Assembly: GCA_933228895.1 (NCBI GenBank)
Contig: OW121852.1
Location: 61,236,872 to 61,300,871 of the forward strand
Direction of reading: 5' to 3'
DNA: 64,000 bases
Source: Platycnemis pennipes
Lineage: Eukaryota > Arthropoda > Insecta > Odonata > Platycnemididae
A program made the translations under genes and the position numbers. Positions within the stretch are counted from its first letter, which is position 1. Every line of letters begins with the position of its first letter. Of this stretch, positions 36,501 to 43,600 are shown piece by piece. Below the pieces are notes generated by a model, which had not been told where the DNA came from, did no database searches, and saw nothing but the letters and a program-made list of their open reading frames with translations.

Positions 36501-36868
36501 CATATTCAATTTAGCTATTACACACAATAACAATTGTTGGCATATTGTTGGTAACAAGGCATATACCTTAATATTAGAAAAGAGAATTTCAACTTTACAA
36601 AAGTAAAAATTTCATGCTAAGTGTATCATTTTTGAAAACAGTCCATGCATGGTGAGATAACTAGTAAATCATAAATATTTAAATAAGACCAGGCATGGGT
36701 TTATACAAAGCGAAATGTGAAGGAAGTTCTTGAGCTTTCCATATCGTTTGAGCGAATTCTTAACTGGTCTTCACTATGGCAATGACTTGATACCAAAAAA
36801 AATCCAAAGTTTCTTACCCGAGTTGGGACTTTGGCAGTAAGAATGAAGAGACGGCATGGAGAGTAAAC
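3399..36868 (-). CDS. CARMIL: CARMIL-family actin regulator (LRRC16-like), 18 exons, both ends missing
   Basis: CARMIL proteins sit at the plasma membrane, bind and loosen heterodimeric capping protein on actin barbed ends, and so promote branched actin growth at leading edges. The exons listed below join in phase into 765 codons (779 with the 42-nt microexon). They cover, in order, late PH-domain strands (36868 to about 32566), a glycine-rich linker (in 31366-31603), the leucine-rich repeats (about 29119 to 11242), and the C-cap plus the first helices of the dimerisation domain (8690 to 3399). Family landmarks are [55 protein letters not shown] and AFRLQQ followed by SSTQQMVDR. The N-terminal about 45 residues and the C-terminal capping-protein-binding and proline-rich regions were not found. 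Identity is firm; which vertebrate paralogue it resembles most is not decided, and invertebrates usually have one copy. Confidence 0.93.
3611..3950 (+). mobile_element. Tigger/pogo-like terminal fragment
   Basis: After TA at 3609-3610 the sequence starts CAGTAAGTTCTCGACTTATG and continues with further GGATCCGAGTTAC-like subterminal repeats, the look of a Tigger/pogo terminus. I found no matching opposite end, so it is a truncated copy. A LINE fragment follows directly at about 3955. Confidence 0.5.
3955..4280 (+). mobile_element. Decayed non-LTR retrotransposon 3' end
   Basis: In shifting plus-strand frames the translation resembles the end of a LINE reverse transcriptase [16 protein letters not shown] (compare ETWTL..KD) and later [15 protein letters not shown] (compare EGK..GKR.RGR). 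There are stops and frame changes throughout. Confidence 0.5.
5336..5491 (-). CDS. CARMIL: CARMIL exon: helical dimerisation domain
   Basis: Fifty-two codons, phase 0: [52 protein letters not shown]. It matches [20 protein letters not shown] and DAKNSK of the family helical domain, which mediates antiparallel dimerisation. The acceptor is TCATAG and the donor GTAATC. Confidence 0.94.
6013..6236. repeat. GGGTAG minisatellite, left arm of the 6-kb element
   Basis: Imprecise tandem copies of a GGTAGNGGAAGGGTAG-like unit. The motif returns in both orientations in the right arm, so the two arms can fold back on each other. Confidence 0.75.
7780..8281. repeat. GGGTAG/CTACCC minisatellite, right arm of the 6-kb element
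   Basis: Longer units of about 90 to 105 bases built from GGTAGAGGAAGGGTAG, a palindromic GCACTACCCTTCC-type junction and CCCTCCACGGTGGG. Adjacent GGGTAG and CTACCC tracts make local hairpins. At least five units are visible. Confidence 0.8.
8525..8690 (-). CDS. CARMIL: CARMIL exon: C-cap of LRR domain, start of helical region
   Basis: One base plus 55 codons: [20 protein letters not shown], a helix with [10 protein letters not shown], and [12 protein letters not shown] at the end. The family reads NYTLRFMPIPMYDASQAL and EQAYRLQQG here. The donor is GTTTGT after CAG, weaker than the other donors in this gene. Confidence 0.95.
9188..11155. mobile_element. TIR element with GTATTACAAT repeats (CCCAGACAGCACAG ends)
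   Basis: CCCAGACAGCACAG at 9188 is mirrored by CTGTGTTGTCTGGG ending at 11155. Both ends run into AT-rich motifs such as GTATTACAATCATATTAC. A possible nested element with an AAGGCCGTTTTACAC end starts near 9280. No transposase is seen and no clear target duplication was found. Confidence 0.6.
10668..11045 (+). repeat. Three tandem units of about 130 bp
   Basis: The string GCATAAGACGT, then TTGTATTATTTTCTGTATTAC, then a TTGTATATTCTTGGTATTTT-like stretch recurs at a spacing of about 130 bases, with a third more diverged copy on the left. It forms the right subterminal part of the element at 9188-11155. Confidence 0.65.
11242..11379 (-). CDS. CARMIL: CARMIL exon: leucine-rich repeat
   Basis: One base, 45 codons, two bases: [45 protein letters not shown]. 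It aligns with [24 protein letters not shown] of the family. The acceptor is ATCTTACAG and the donor GTAATT. Confidence 0.95.
11549..11887 (-). mobile_element. tRNA-derived SINE with 12-bp target duplication
   Basis: On the minus strand it starts near a tRNA-like head with A box (GGTGGCTAGAGTACTGG) and B box (GGGTTCAATTCC), followed by CTCCGTCCGTCGGATGGGA, and ends in a CCAACCAACCAAG tail. Flanking copies of CCCATTTGACAG at 11537-11548 and 11888-11899 are identical. A related copy lies in the opposite direction at 63633-63925. Confidence 0.82.
12738..12853 (-). CDS. CARMIL: CARMIL exon: leucine-rich repeat
   Basis: Thirty-eight codons plus two bases: [38 protein letters not shown]. It aligns with [20 protein letters not shown] and ALGSNTSL of the family. 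The acceptor is TATTTCAG and the donor GTGAGA. Confidence 0.95.
13330..13570. repeat. Diverged copy of the 14.7-kb MITE interior
   Basis: GAGAATGTGTTAAGTAAATG, TAACACAGG and ATCAAATTGAATTTTACCA recur in the same order at about 14990-15120 inside the MITE. The ends of this copy are not recognisable. Confidence 0.5.
13711..13853 (-). CDS. CARMIL: CARMIL exon: leucine-rich repeat
   Basis: Two bases plus 47 codons: [47 protein letters not shown]. The family equivalent is [24 protein letters not shown] and LVQMIQDEE. The acceptor is TTTTGCAG and the donor GTACAT. Confidence 0.95.
14731..15514. mobile_element. Tc1/mariner- or pogo-type MITE
   Basis: CAGTAGAAGTTTGCTAAGAT at 14731 is mirrored by ATAGCAAACTTCTACTG ending at 15514, with TA on both sides (14729-14730 and 15515-15516). 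It is 784 bp with no coding frame. The interior has two related segments (about 14880-14930 and 15260-15300, TTTGCC[AG]TGATTG[CT]C), suggesting internal duplication. Confidence 0.8.
15779..15930 (-). CDS. CARMIL: CARMIL exon: leucine-rich repeats
   Basis: One base, 50 codons, one base: [20 protein letters not shown], then [16 protein letters not shown] and VGSLDISDN. It matches [19 protein letters not shown] of the family. The acceptor is TTTGCAG and the donor GTGAGT. Confidence 0.95.
16015..16196 (-). CDS. CARMIL: CARMIL exon: leucine-rich repeats with [12 protein letters not shown]
   Basis: Sixty codons plus two bases. It reads [20 protein letters not shown], then [20 protein letters not shown], then [15 protein letters not shown]. 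The [12 protein letters not shown] string is a signature of CARMIL. The acceptor is TTTTCTAAG and the donor GTAAGT. Confidence 0.96.
16299..16579. mobile_element. hAT-type MITE
   Basis: CAATGGTCACCAACCATTAG at 16299 and the mirrored CCAATTGGCAACCACTG ending at 16579 are the C-A-G-TGGT..CCAACC ends typical of hAT elements. Flanking 8-mers ATATGAAG and ATATAGAG fit an aged 8-bp target duplication. At 281 bp it is non-autonomous. Confidence 0.7.
16937..17014 (-). CDS. CARMIL: CARMIL exon: leucine-rich repeat
   Basis: Twenty-six codons, phase 0 at both ends: [20 protein letters not shown] then DSVLET. It matches [19 protein letters not shown] of the family almost residue for residue. The acceptor is TTTCAG and the donor GTAAGT. 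It lies just left of the decayed Tigger element, which begins 275 bases upstream in the preceding intron. Confidence 0.95.
17998..18570. repeat. 287-bp tandem duplication inside the Tigger element
   Basis: Copy one (17998-18284) and copy two (18285-18570) start AAACAGTTCATATATTATTT and end near GGCTCCAATTTCTC, with only scattered differences. The duplication post-dates insertion or came with this copy. Confidence 0.88.
18000..19190 (-). pseudogene. Tigger/pogo transposase, broken
   Basis: Reading right to left with frame changes: an N-terminal helix-turn-helix trace (AIDEGK, then TTINHDI), the CENP-B-type box with [20 protein letters not shown] and ESNGWLQK, then a DDE core with [20 protein letters not shown], then LFIDQCTGH and [17 protein letters not shown]. 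These correspond to NADETGLFF, the DNA..H region and LPPNTTS..QPLDQGI of the family. Stops and frameshifts rule out function. The last part is present twice because of the tandem duplication. Confidence 0.85.
20141..20680. repeat. Array of GTGGATATCCAC palindromes
   Basis: More than fifteen copies or near-copies of the 12-bp palindrome GTGGATATCCAC (also GTGGATGTCCAC, GTGGATATTCAC) are spaced about 20 to 25 bases, with a higher-order period near 85 to 100 bases marked by CATAAAATATAGTGGATGTC. Each unit can extrude a small hairpin. Confidence 0.85.
21596..21815. repeat. 60-bp tandem repeat, right arm of the 20-kb element
   Basis: Units start AATTTTAGTGGATGCCGAAA at 21596, 21656, 21716 and 21760, with TATTGTGGATCCACTA later in each. 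The period of 60 is divisible by three, so it creates an open frame of repeated peptides, which I take as an artefact. Confidence 0.85.
21900..21986. repeat. 45-bp tandem duplication
   Basis: CCCCAATAAAAATCTGTTAA followed by TTTACATAGGCTGTGTATT occurs at 21900 and again at 21945 with two differences. Confidence 0.85.
21990..23334. other. AT-rich intron sequence, nothing recognised
   Basis: Lies between the repeat-rich part of this intron and the exon at 23335-23522. I see no coding similarity, tRNA or clear element ends. Confidence 0.5.
23335..23522 (-). CDS. CARMIL: CARMIL exon: leucine-rich repeats
   Basis: Two bases plus 62 codons. It reads [40 protein letters not shown], then [17 protein letters not shown]. 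The acceptor follows TTGATCTGCAG and the donor is GTAAGT. An internal AAAG before GTTTG would act as a phase-compatible second acceptor 42 nt in, so that the exon would start at 23480. Confidence 0.94.
24284..24325 (-). CDS. CARMIL: CARMIL 42-nt microexon, possible alternative LRR segment
   Basis: A 42-nt open segment with a strong polypyrimidine acceptor (TTTTTTTAG) and a GTGTG donor. It encodes [13 protein letters not shown] between split glycine codons. It has the same phase and exactly the same length as the first 42 nt of the next exon, which encode [13 protein letters not shown]. The family sequence here reads like GVSSLSIQFAKLPKG, closer to the microexon. Use in mRNA is inferred from splice sites and similarity alone; including it together with the whole next exon would stay in frame but add 14 residues. 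Confidence 0.62.
24326..26671. other. AT-rich intron sequence, one Penelope-like scrap
   Basis: No exon seen between the 42-nt microexon and the MITE at 26675. Around 24815-24860 the string CTGTGTAAGTCAAAACCTGG then TTTATTTAA resembles the arm of the 45.5-kb hairpin (CTGTGTAAGTCGAAACCTGG). The rest shows nothing. Confidence 0.45.
26675..27288. mobile_element. PIF/Harbinger-like MITE
   Basis: AGCCTGTTACACAAGATACT then TGATCCAGC at 26675 is mirrored by GCTGGATCAAGTGTCATGTG then AAACGGGCT ending at 27288. TAA flanks both ends (26672-26674 and 27289-27291), matching the TWA duplications of PIF/Harbinger. Inside, GCCTACCGGAAGT is repeated after about 50 bases. No transposase is present. Confidence 0.72.
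27874..27968 (-). CDS. CARMIL: CARMIL exon: leucine-rich repeat
   Basis: One base, 31 codons, one base. It reads [20 protein letters not shown] followed by [11 protein letters not shown], aligning with [20 protein letters not shown] of vertebrate CARMIL. It ends in a single G, which can join either the microexon at 24284-24325 or the exon at 23335-23522, since both begin with GT and a GCN codon. Confidence 0.95.
28531..28695 (-). CDS. CARMIL: CARMIL exon: leucine-rich repeats
   Basis: One base, 54 codons, two bases. It reads [20 protein letters not shown], then a helix, then [14 protein letters not shown]. The alternation of helix and LxxLxLxNxxL matches the 28-residue ribonuclease-inhibitor-like repeats of CARMIL. 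The donor GTAAT splits a TGG codon. Confidence 0.95.
29046..29119 (-). CDS. CARMIL: CARMIL exon: entry to leucine-rich repeats
   Basis: Twenty-four codons plus two bases, reading [20 protein letters not shown] and then HLDQ. This is the N-terminal cap of the LRR solenoid, nearly identical to the family sequence DVDTIYLTQDTRELNLQDF. The acceptor is TTTCAG and the donor GTATGT. Confidence 0.95.
29985..30105 (-). repeat. SINE-like fragment
   Basis: Minus-strand B-box-like GGTCCTGGGTTCAAATCTG preceded by an A-box-like GGTAGCCCAGTGAGGG. No target duplication identified. Confidence 0.4.
30848..31285. mobile_element. DNA element with ACCGGCTTAAG ends and a 169-bp duplication
   Basis: Two head-to-tail copies of 169 bp (30848-31016 and 31017-31185) differ at one or two bases. 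Each holds CCTAGGACCGGCTTAAG near its start, and the region ends with a roughly mirrored CCGGCCTTAAGCCAGGCCTG. A diverged single copy in the same direction lies at 42745-42970. The recent duplication sits about 80 bases from a coding exon. Confidence 0.65.
31366..31603 (-). CDS. CARMIL: CARMIL exon: linker and conserved GPCGGFS motif
   Basis: One base plus 79 codons. It starts [16 protein letters not shown], passes through a glycine-rich insertion ([16 protein letters not shown]), then reaches the highly conserved [19 protein letters not shown] and PYRDEVAW just before the first leucine-rich repeat. The donor GTATG follows the TGG codon. It overlaps no repeat, although a duplicated DNA element ends about 80 bases to its left. 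Confidence 0.95.
32566..32741 (-). CDS. CARMIL: CARMIL exon: end of PH domain with a Pro/Ser/Gly loop
   Basis: Fifty-eight codons plus two bases. It starts [13 protein letters not shown] and ends with a helix, [14 protein letters not shown], equivalent to the C-terminal PH helix (GTCLRKIFP in vertebrates). Between them lies a low-complexity loop containing [17 protein letters not shown], an insertion compared with my recollection of vertebrate proteins. The acceptor is TTTTTCAG and the donor GTAAGT. Confidence 0.92.
32742..34080. other. Intron sequence, nothing recognised
   Basis: AT-rich, with short unrelated open frames. No exon is expected here because the flanking exons join directly in phase. 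Confidence 0.5.
34100..34516 (+). mobile_element. LINE reverse-transcriptase 3' end fragment
   Basis: The last 62 codons (34331-34516) are open and read [15 protein letters not shown], then [38 protein letters not shown]. This RHDGLI..EGK..GRGRPR..Y..Q...D motif is the C-terminal end of LINE-encoded reverse transcriptases common in insects. Upstream to about 34100 the similarity continues with stops. The direction is opposite to the host gene. Confidence 0.72.
34595..34654 (-). CDS. CARMIL: CARMIL exon: PH-domain strand FxYLEI
   Basis: Twenty codons, phase 0 at both ends: [20 protein letters not shown]. The acceptor is TTTTTTAG and the donor GTAAGT. The HYLEI core corresponds to SYLEI of the family PH domain. 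Confidence 0.92.
34655..36817. other. AT-rich intron sequence, nothing recognised
   Basis: Between the two PH-domain exons. I saw no element ends, no coding similarity and no tRNA-like structure. Confidence 0.5.
36818..36868 (-). CDS. CARMIL: CARMIL exon: PH-domain strand (first exon recognised)
   Basis: Seventeen codons, phase 0 at both ends, reading [17 protein letters not shown]. The acceptor follows TTTTACAG and the donor is GTAAG. It matches the PH-domain strand of CARMIL that reads like VLTSCRAFLVTARIPTK in vertebrates. The exon that should precede it, with the start codon and the lysine-rich first strands, was not found upstream. Confidence 0.88.
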
Positions 36869-37760
36869 CTGTAAAATAAGAACAACAAGAATTAGGGAAG
36901 CCTTTCAACATTTACATCCCACTTTATGTCAACTACAAATATACAATAAAATTTGTGATCATTGTACAATAAACTATAACAATTCAAAACGTTCATAGAA
37001 TTTCAAGAAAAGTTTGGCACTGTATTAAATTTTTGAAACAAGATTTTTTACACATCATTATACACTATCGAAATGTATATTATGTGATGTATGTTATCAC
37101 AAAAAACAAGGAGAGAAAGAAATCGTAAGAAAAACTAAACTGAGGAGGTAGTAACTTTAATACATCATTATAACCCTTGACGGCCAAATTACAATTACAA
37201 TTTCCAATATGTAAGTGTGACGACCGAGATATTACACCATAGTTAAATGTCTTACATGTAAAATATTATGCAGGAATGCCCTTTTTCTTTGATGATTATG
37301 CTCTTACAAGTTATTACCAATCTACCGAAGAGTTCATTAGGTTGTCATACGACTCTTACAAAAAGGAAAAATTCACTTACTACACGAATTCTCCTCAGCG
37401 AATTTTAGCTTATCCGACTTTTAAAAGAGGAGCCGAAAGGTGTAGATTATTCAACTATTTTTATGCTGGAAAAAAAAAACTCGCGTCATCAATAGAATAG
37501 AATCATTCAACTGAAGGATTGAATAGTCCTTTTGTGGTTCAACTTTAGCCAGTGAATATCAGCATAAAAGAAAGAACTTGGTAAAATTTTGGAGGGAAGA
37601 TTACTAAACACTTATTACAAAATTACAAAACAAAGATAACAAAATTCAAGTCGGATTATCAATGCATAAACCTCCTCTCCGCAGATTGACGCCTTTCGCA
37701 GCAATAGTGGTATTGAGGTTTTCATGCACTCCAGGGCTAAAGAAAATATCGAGCCGTTTA
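36869..37760. other. Upstream intron sequence, nothing recognised
   Basis: This should be the intron preceding the first recognised CARMIL exon. A 74-codon plus-strand frame at 37276-37500 has no family resemblance and no splice or start context. Confidence 0.45.
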
Positions 37761-37984
37761 AACCAAGCTCTTAAACCTTTGAAACACACAACGTCCATGG
37801 TGGGATATCCTAGGTGGGATACGAACCAGTGGACCTTGGGCTGCCACTGGCGCGTAAAAACGCTGCTACCACGACTCGCTTTAAGTTTAATTTGTAGAAA
37901 TAAAAATAAGTTTTTAGGTGTTTCAACTACTAAGGTTATATAGCGCCATATAACCTAACCTTTTCAGAAGATGAACTCAACGTA

Positions 37985-38062
37985 TTTGCCCGACGCGGGA
38001 TTCGAACTTGCGACCATTGAGTAACAGGGTTGGCGAGTAACTATATGGCTAACCCGGCAGCG
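37985..38062 (-). repeat. tRNA-derived SINE fragment
   Basis: On the minus strand GGTTAGCCATATAGTTACTC (A-box region) is followed by GCAAGTTCGAATCCCGCGTC (B box). A second, weaker tRNA-like patch lies at about 37790-37880. Confidence 0.5.
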
Positions 38063-38149
38063 CAGGTTTAATTGCCGCATCACCGGTGCCACTAGAGATA
38101 AATTCACGGGGACGAACGGAAGCATAACTTGAGTTTCTATTCGAAAAAA

Positions 38150-38560
38150 ACAGCATGAAAAAACACCGCATCCGTTCCAAACCTGAGGACGAGGAGAGCA
38201 ATGCGAAAAATTCTTGCATAACCCAGGAGAATTGGCAACCCAGCCCTCCTAGCGTGTCTCGAGGATGGGCATATCCCCAAGGGGCTCCATGTGAGTGACG
38301 GAACACCCCAAAGCTTTTCTTTCCTCGAAGACCAGCTGATGTTGCCGGCACCTCCCCCCTCCAGTGAAAGTCCGGCGAGTGATTCATCGCGGGAAGGAAT
38401 CGCGATCTTCAAGGCAGCAGCCCCGTCTGCGCGACCCAAAGAAGAGAGACACGACCTCCTTCCACCCCCTACTGATTCATCGGCCGCTCCTATGCAGGGA
38501 GAAGTCCCCGCTCACTCCGAACGCGATGATATGGCCGTTAATGTCATTTGGTATCCCACT
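38150..38560. other. CpG-rich stretch
   Basis: GC- and CpG-rich compared with the introns to the left. Open frames on both strands overlap one another and look like by-products of composition. There is no recognisable domain. Confidence 0.35.
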
Positions 38561-39164
38561 CATTAGTGTAGCTTTTGATGGTAGTTCTTCTACTCTACTG
38601 TATCCCCTCCCCACAATCCTCTAGAACACCCCATAATCATCACAAGGCACCAATCCGAAGATTGGTTTGACGCAGCTCTCCATCCAAAAGGCTCCGCGGA
38701 TGAGACGTTTATTTCTTTTTATCAGATAATACGCTTATAAATATTTATAATAAATATGCACAAATAATTCTCCAAGACCGTTTAGGTAGAAAAAATCCAA
38801 CCGAAAAATAGCACATTTTAATTTCCTAACATATCCCGCCATATCGATAGAACAGGAACTTTAACGTCATGGTTGTGATATCTCATCAGTGAATATGAAA
38901 GGAAATAAACTAGGAAAAGGGAAATAATTCAAATTTTGCTTAAAATTTTGCTACGTACCAAGATGTACTAATTCAGGATTTGAAACACTGGAAAAGCTGT
39001 TTTTTAATTCACCAAAAGATTCTGAAATCAATATGTATATCGTCTGCCCAAGATTTTCGGCAACTTGCCAGAAAGTTCAGTTTTAAAGTAAAAATACATT
39101 ATTTTGAGTAAATTTTTGAATTAAAAACACCAGGTACACAATCTATGATCATTTCTATACGAAA

Positions 39165-39965
39165 GTGGAATGTTTTCATAAAAAACATTCATTCACGTAC
39201 CGTATTCTCCTATCAACTAACCTACTGACGACTCCTTTCATCAGACGGTCATGCCTAGATGCACCCGATATGTCTCCTTTTTGTACTGTTTCCATCAGAC
39301 TTCTCTTTTCTCCCACTCTTCTTACAACTTCTTCGCTTGCACCTCGACCTATCCACTTATTTTCGCTGCTCTTCTGTAGCATTTCATTTACATTATTGCC
39401 ACTCTAGCGCTAAAATGTTCCATGCCTCACTGTCATAAACGGGCACGCTGCAGATGTAAGCTGTATTGAAATGTTTCCTTACACCCACGCTTCAATTTAC
39501 AGCAGTAAATAGATTATTCTTTTGGTATAAATCCTCCTTAGACTCAACTATTCTCTGGATTATATCTTTCTAGCTCGTTCATAGCCGATTATCTGCTTCC
39601 TATATAGCAGTACCACTGAATATTTCTCTCTTCAAACTAGCATACTCTTTACCAGCTTTCACTTAATTCTAAATGTCCGTCTTCCTCATCTTCTAGGATT
39701 CTCCCTTCCGTAATGGCATTCAGAACTCTGTCACCTCTATTTGTTCAATCCATCTATGCTCTCCGATAATTTCCTATAGCAACGTCTAATCTTCTCCGCC
39801 ACCCCAAGAACTTTCTCATTCGTCTTCCTTTCTCTCCACCACACCCCCTCGTATGTTTCTCCAAGACCTAGAGTTTAAAAGCATCCAATTCTTTCAATCC
39901 TTTTTTTCTAGGGTCAAGTCCTCGGATCAATACGATACTACTCTCCGCACGAAAGTCATTACCGA
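39165..39965 (-). mobile_element. Two decayed LINE 3' fragments
   Basis: Right part (about 39670-39965): minus-strand DPRKKGLKELDAFKL then GRRMRKFLGWRRRLD, and ITEGRILEDEEDGH, matching the TWTL..KD...EAFE and EGR region of LINE reverse transcriptases. Left part (about 39165-39400): VVRRVGEKRSLMETVQ, matching the EEVL..VGEKRSL..T segment. Both are out of frame in places and probably separate insertions of related elements. Confidence 0.6.
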
Positions 39966-40532
39966 CTTTCTTCCATATTTTCGCGTAAGGTTCCGGCGAC
40001 GCGGCGATGCGAGGCAAGATAAATGAAGAGTTGTAAATAGGTATCAGTTTAGGGTTGCGCATAGATGACTGTGGGCACTTGAGATACATCAACAGAACAG
40101 TTGTTACCGTTAAATTCAAAATTTTTCGCGGAAATGGAAAGAATTATGACTCCTTCAATTAATTACACCTGCCGTTACCTGTTACCAGCGATTAGGAGCC
40201 GGTTGCGTATTCAAACGGGCATGAGTTTGCTTTCTGGCTAAAATATGGATGTTGTCTCTTTTTGGACTACGATTTCTTATGTCAAACAGTGCGATGCTGT
40301 TAAAACATCAATCACCCAAGCTTAAAACTTATAACTTAAGCGCATTAACCGCTAGTCGTATCGTCGGTAATAACTTCACTCAATCTATATCTTTGATCGG
40401 AAGAATTTAATACATTGCCCATTAAATTACGTCAAAGCATTAATCGCATTTAAAAAGCCTATCGCCCGATCGATTACCTCAGCTTCATCACTCAGCGCGG
40501 TTTATATGTGAAACCCTATTCGTTCGTTCTGA

Positions 40533-41322
40533 TGTACTGTGGGGAAGGCGGGTCACTGTCGCTACAAAAAAAGCGCGCAAGGGGCAAGCCTTGAGCCGCC
40601 CCTTGCAGTTGCCTAAAACCTTTCTTTCCCTCGTAATTCCCAAGAATCCTTTCTCCCTCCCCCTCCCTCCTTGCAATTGCCCAAAACCGTTACTTTCCCT
40701 CGGTTTGTTTTTTAAGTGTCCCTGCCCCTTTCTCCATGCTTGAATGGCAGTAAGTCGCCTAGGGTCTTCCCGATGGTCGCGGGAGGGCACCCAGGGTACG
40801 CCTTGCGTCTTTCTGGAACCTTCCTGACGCCCTTTGAATTCCTCATTGTCTTCCACCTCCACCCTAGCGCCCTTGGTGCAGGTGTATAAAAGCAGGCACC
40901 GAGACGGACTCGAGGCGAGTACCTTCCACTCGGGGACTTTAGTCGGACCCCGCCACCCTTGCCCACCGGGAGCCCAAGCAAAATCCCGACATCCCTTGCC
41001 CTCCCCGGGGACTCCAGTTTGACCCCGACACTCTCTCCTCTGGGGGCCCTGGTTTGGACCCCGCCACTCGCCGCTTCCCGCATCCTGTGCTCACGCCTCT
41101 GCCTCTGGGGACCCCTGGCTGGACCCCGCGCCAAAGTAAGTATCCTCTCTGCTTACCTCCCCCCCCCCCTTTCCCCGCGCTAGGCCTCAGTACGACTCGT
41201 ACGTACTTACCTATGAATAGGAATAAATGCTGTTCGTTTATCGACTCCCGATCGTATTATTATAATTGGTCCCTTTCCCATGCCTTAGTCCAAGTAGTAA
41301 GTATTATTACAGCCACTCGACA
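40533..41322 (+). mobile_element. Probable solo LTR of an LTR retrotransposon
   Basis: Begins TGTACTGTGGGG and ends CGACA. It contains a TATA box (TATAAAAG, 40885) and a polyadenylation signal (AATAAA, 41222) about 340 bases later, in the order U3-R-U5. Flanking 5-mers TCTGA and TTTGA differ at one base. The R region is GC-rich with four GGGG-ACT..GG-GACCCC-type units (about 40935-41130). No internal coding region is present. The exact borders are inferred. Confidence 0.5.
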
Positions 41323-41399
41323 TTTGATACCGGGGTGGCGCCACGACAGTAGAACGCAGTACGTTATTTATATTACAAAGAGTATTGAAAACATCAAAT

Positions 41400-42740
41400 A
41401 GGCGTGGATACTCTCTGCAAATACGCTGGTATGACATGGTTCATTGGTAGTCAAGTCACTACGAGGAGTTGAATGTGGAGGGAAGGAAAGACGGTTGGTT
41501 GGAGAACTTCTAATGCAGCAATAGCAAATAGAGGACCGCAATGAGAGGAATGATTGTTTTAACCATGGTCCTTATATTACGTTTTAACCATCCACGTCCA
41601 GAGGCATCTAACAGTCTCATTCAAAATAATTTTATCACTTCACCTTTGATATTGATATTGATCCAAAAATTGCCCAAGAAACAATTGTTGCTGAAACGTT
41701 CTCCCATGATTTGCATCATTCACTGATAAAAAATATTTCACTTGTTTGGATTTTTTTTAAATTTTCCATTTACTTTCAAAGTTTCAAAGATCACACGGCG
41801 TTACACTTTATTTTTTCTTAACATTCAAACAGGGTTATTATTTTCAATCTTACAATAACACTGCACTTACAATTAGTCATGCTCTTATTCAAAGCCAAAA
41901 GGCTCGATTCGGATGTATGGTTCAACATTTTCCGTCTTGTTGCAATTTGTTAATAATAAGCACTATAAATCAAGCCTTGGACATAAATACCAGGGAATGT
42001 ACTGGAGGAGGCATAAGCATTCTACCCTACGGGTGACAATGAAGCCAGAATGGGAGTGCTTGGGAAGGATAAGGCTCCACCTTCTCAGCACAAAACATTG
42101 CCTTTCCTATTGCCTCTTATGAGACTGCATACGTATTAAACACATATAACTATGAAAGTGTACTTGAGTTTCATCGCAGCGGCGTCTGTTAATCTTCCTG
42201 AGGCTATTCAAGGGAGGTATAAATGCATTTGATTCCCCTTTGAGGTAATTCCACACCTTAAAACTGGATCCAATTTAACCTAAACAAATCAATTATTTTG
42301 CATTTGTTTGCGTGTTCGCGCACTTTCGAACGATCATTTGACGAATTTCCAAAATGCATTCGGTTATTGAGCTTACTTCTCTTCAAGTAATACCGCGTGC
42401 AAAAATAACTTCATCGGCGAGCATCCCTAGTAAACTTGTACGTCCATGCCGACATGCCTCGTTTCTCAAATCTACTGCCATCTCTCCTCCGCTAATTCAA
42501 ACCTCCTTGGTAAATAGAGTATCAGTTTGCATTCGCCAAACGATACATTTTTATCAACTACGATCCTTGTACGTCCTCACGAAACTTTCCTACAATTTAT
42601 GATGCTCGTAAAACTAGACCGAAGTAAGTACAAATTTGATTGAGAGAATCAATTCCGCGACTTCGTGTGTAGTCGATTGCCCCATTCCTTGGGTTATAGC
42701 CCATTGTGATACAGGGTTGTCGACTTATTAGGCTTCTGAA
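41400..42740. other. Non-coding stretch, nothing recognised
   Basis: Mixed composition with short unrelated open frames on the plus strand (for example 42354-42602). No motif, element end or tRNA-like sequence seen. Confidence 0.4.
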
Positions 42741-42744
42741 AACA

Positions 42745-42970
42745 GGGCCGGCTTACGAAAGTACTACGGCGCCACCCTCTCCGCTTATTAAACCCTCTTG
42801 TAAGACGTATTCACCAGTTAAACGTAGTAGTAAAAAATAGTGAATTAGCTTGTTGGACATGAAATAAATTGTCAATCCCCGAATAAATAAAAAGCTTTTC
42901 CCATTCCCACGGCGCCCCTTCCTTCGCGGCACCCCGGGCAGTTGCCCGGGTGGCCCGGGCCCCGGGCTTG
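42745..42970. repeat. Diverged copy of the 30.8-kb element
   Basis: GGGCCGGCTTACG, then TATTCACCAGTTAAACGTAG, CAGTAAAAAATA-like and CCCGAATAAA..TTTTCCCATTC follow in the same order as at 30848-31285, but only once. The right end is a GC palindrome-rich tract (CCCGGGCAGTTGCCCGGG). Confidence 0.65.
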
Positions 42971-43039
42971 TCTGAAAAGTTTTCTCAAAAAACAACCAAG
43001 GGCAACGCTTTCCCGCTTGACTGATTATCATCACTAACT

Positions 43040-43600
43040 CTACTCACCACGCAAAAGCGAGTAGCTCGGCGACACGAAAGTCGTACACGCCCCTCGTTAG
43101 ATGCAAAAGAAACTAAGGCAATAACTCCTGCTGAATGACGGTAATCCACTGGGCAACCAAAGAGGCGTAACCGCGATGATTTTTACGCAGACACATCCCA
43201 AGTCCCCAGACTGCCGTCGTGGACGACATTTGATGACGGCCTTAATTCGCAAGACGACTCATCCCACACCGTCTAAGGTCTCGAGAAGACTCGGCAGTGG
43301 TCTTCGAGAGTGGAGAGAGAAAACGAAAACGGTACGTCTATAAAGAGGCTCGCGTCGAATGAGGAAGGCGAACCTCCTTCCCCACGTCGCCATGACTCCG
43401 AGGAAGGTGCTGACCTTCCGGTACTCCGTTCCGCTCGGTCAAACGGACCGATACAGTTCGTCGACGCGGCTACGAGAGGAGTGCTTCGCGTAAATGGAAC
43501 GTGCGCAGCGATGGACCTGCTCGCGAGACGAATCGCTCGTTCCTCGACTCGTCTCGTCGGGTCCTACGCCACAATGCCAACGCAACAGGGCGGAATAAAA
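43040..43600. promoter_or_regulatory. CpG-dense island, possible promoter region
   Basis: CpG dinucleotides are very frequent here compared with the AT-rich introns. A plus-strand TATAAAG lies at about 43339, followed by an open frame of 102 codons (43310-43618) with no recognised domain. It could be a promoter or 5' exon of the CARMIL gene or of an unknown transcript; this is inference from composition only. Confidence 0.25.

Noticed and set aside
41330..41350. TGGCGCCACGACAG as a tRNA primer-binding site for an LTR element
   Set aside because: It is about 14 bases past the inferred LTR end, and near-matching 5-mers flank the LTR as in a solo LTR, so I treat it as chance or unresolved.
40488..41401. 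Several overlapping open frames (124, 140 and 115 codons)
   Set aside because: They lie in a GC-rich probable LTR on both strands; long frames are expected from composition.
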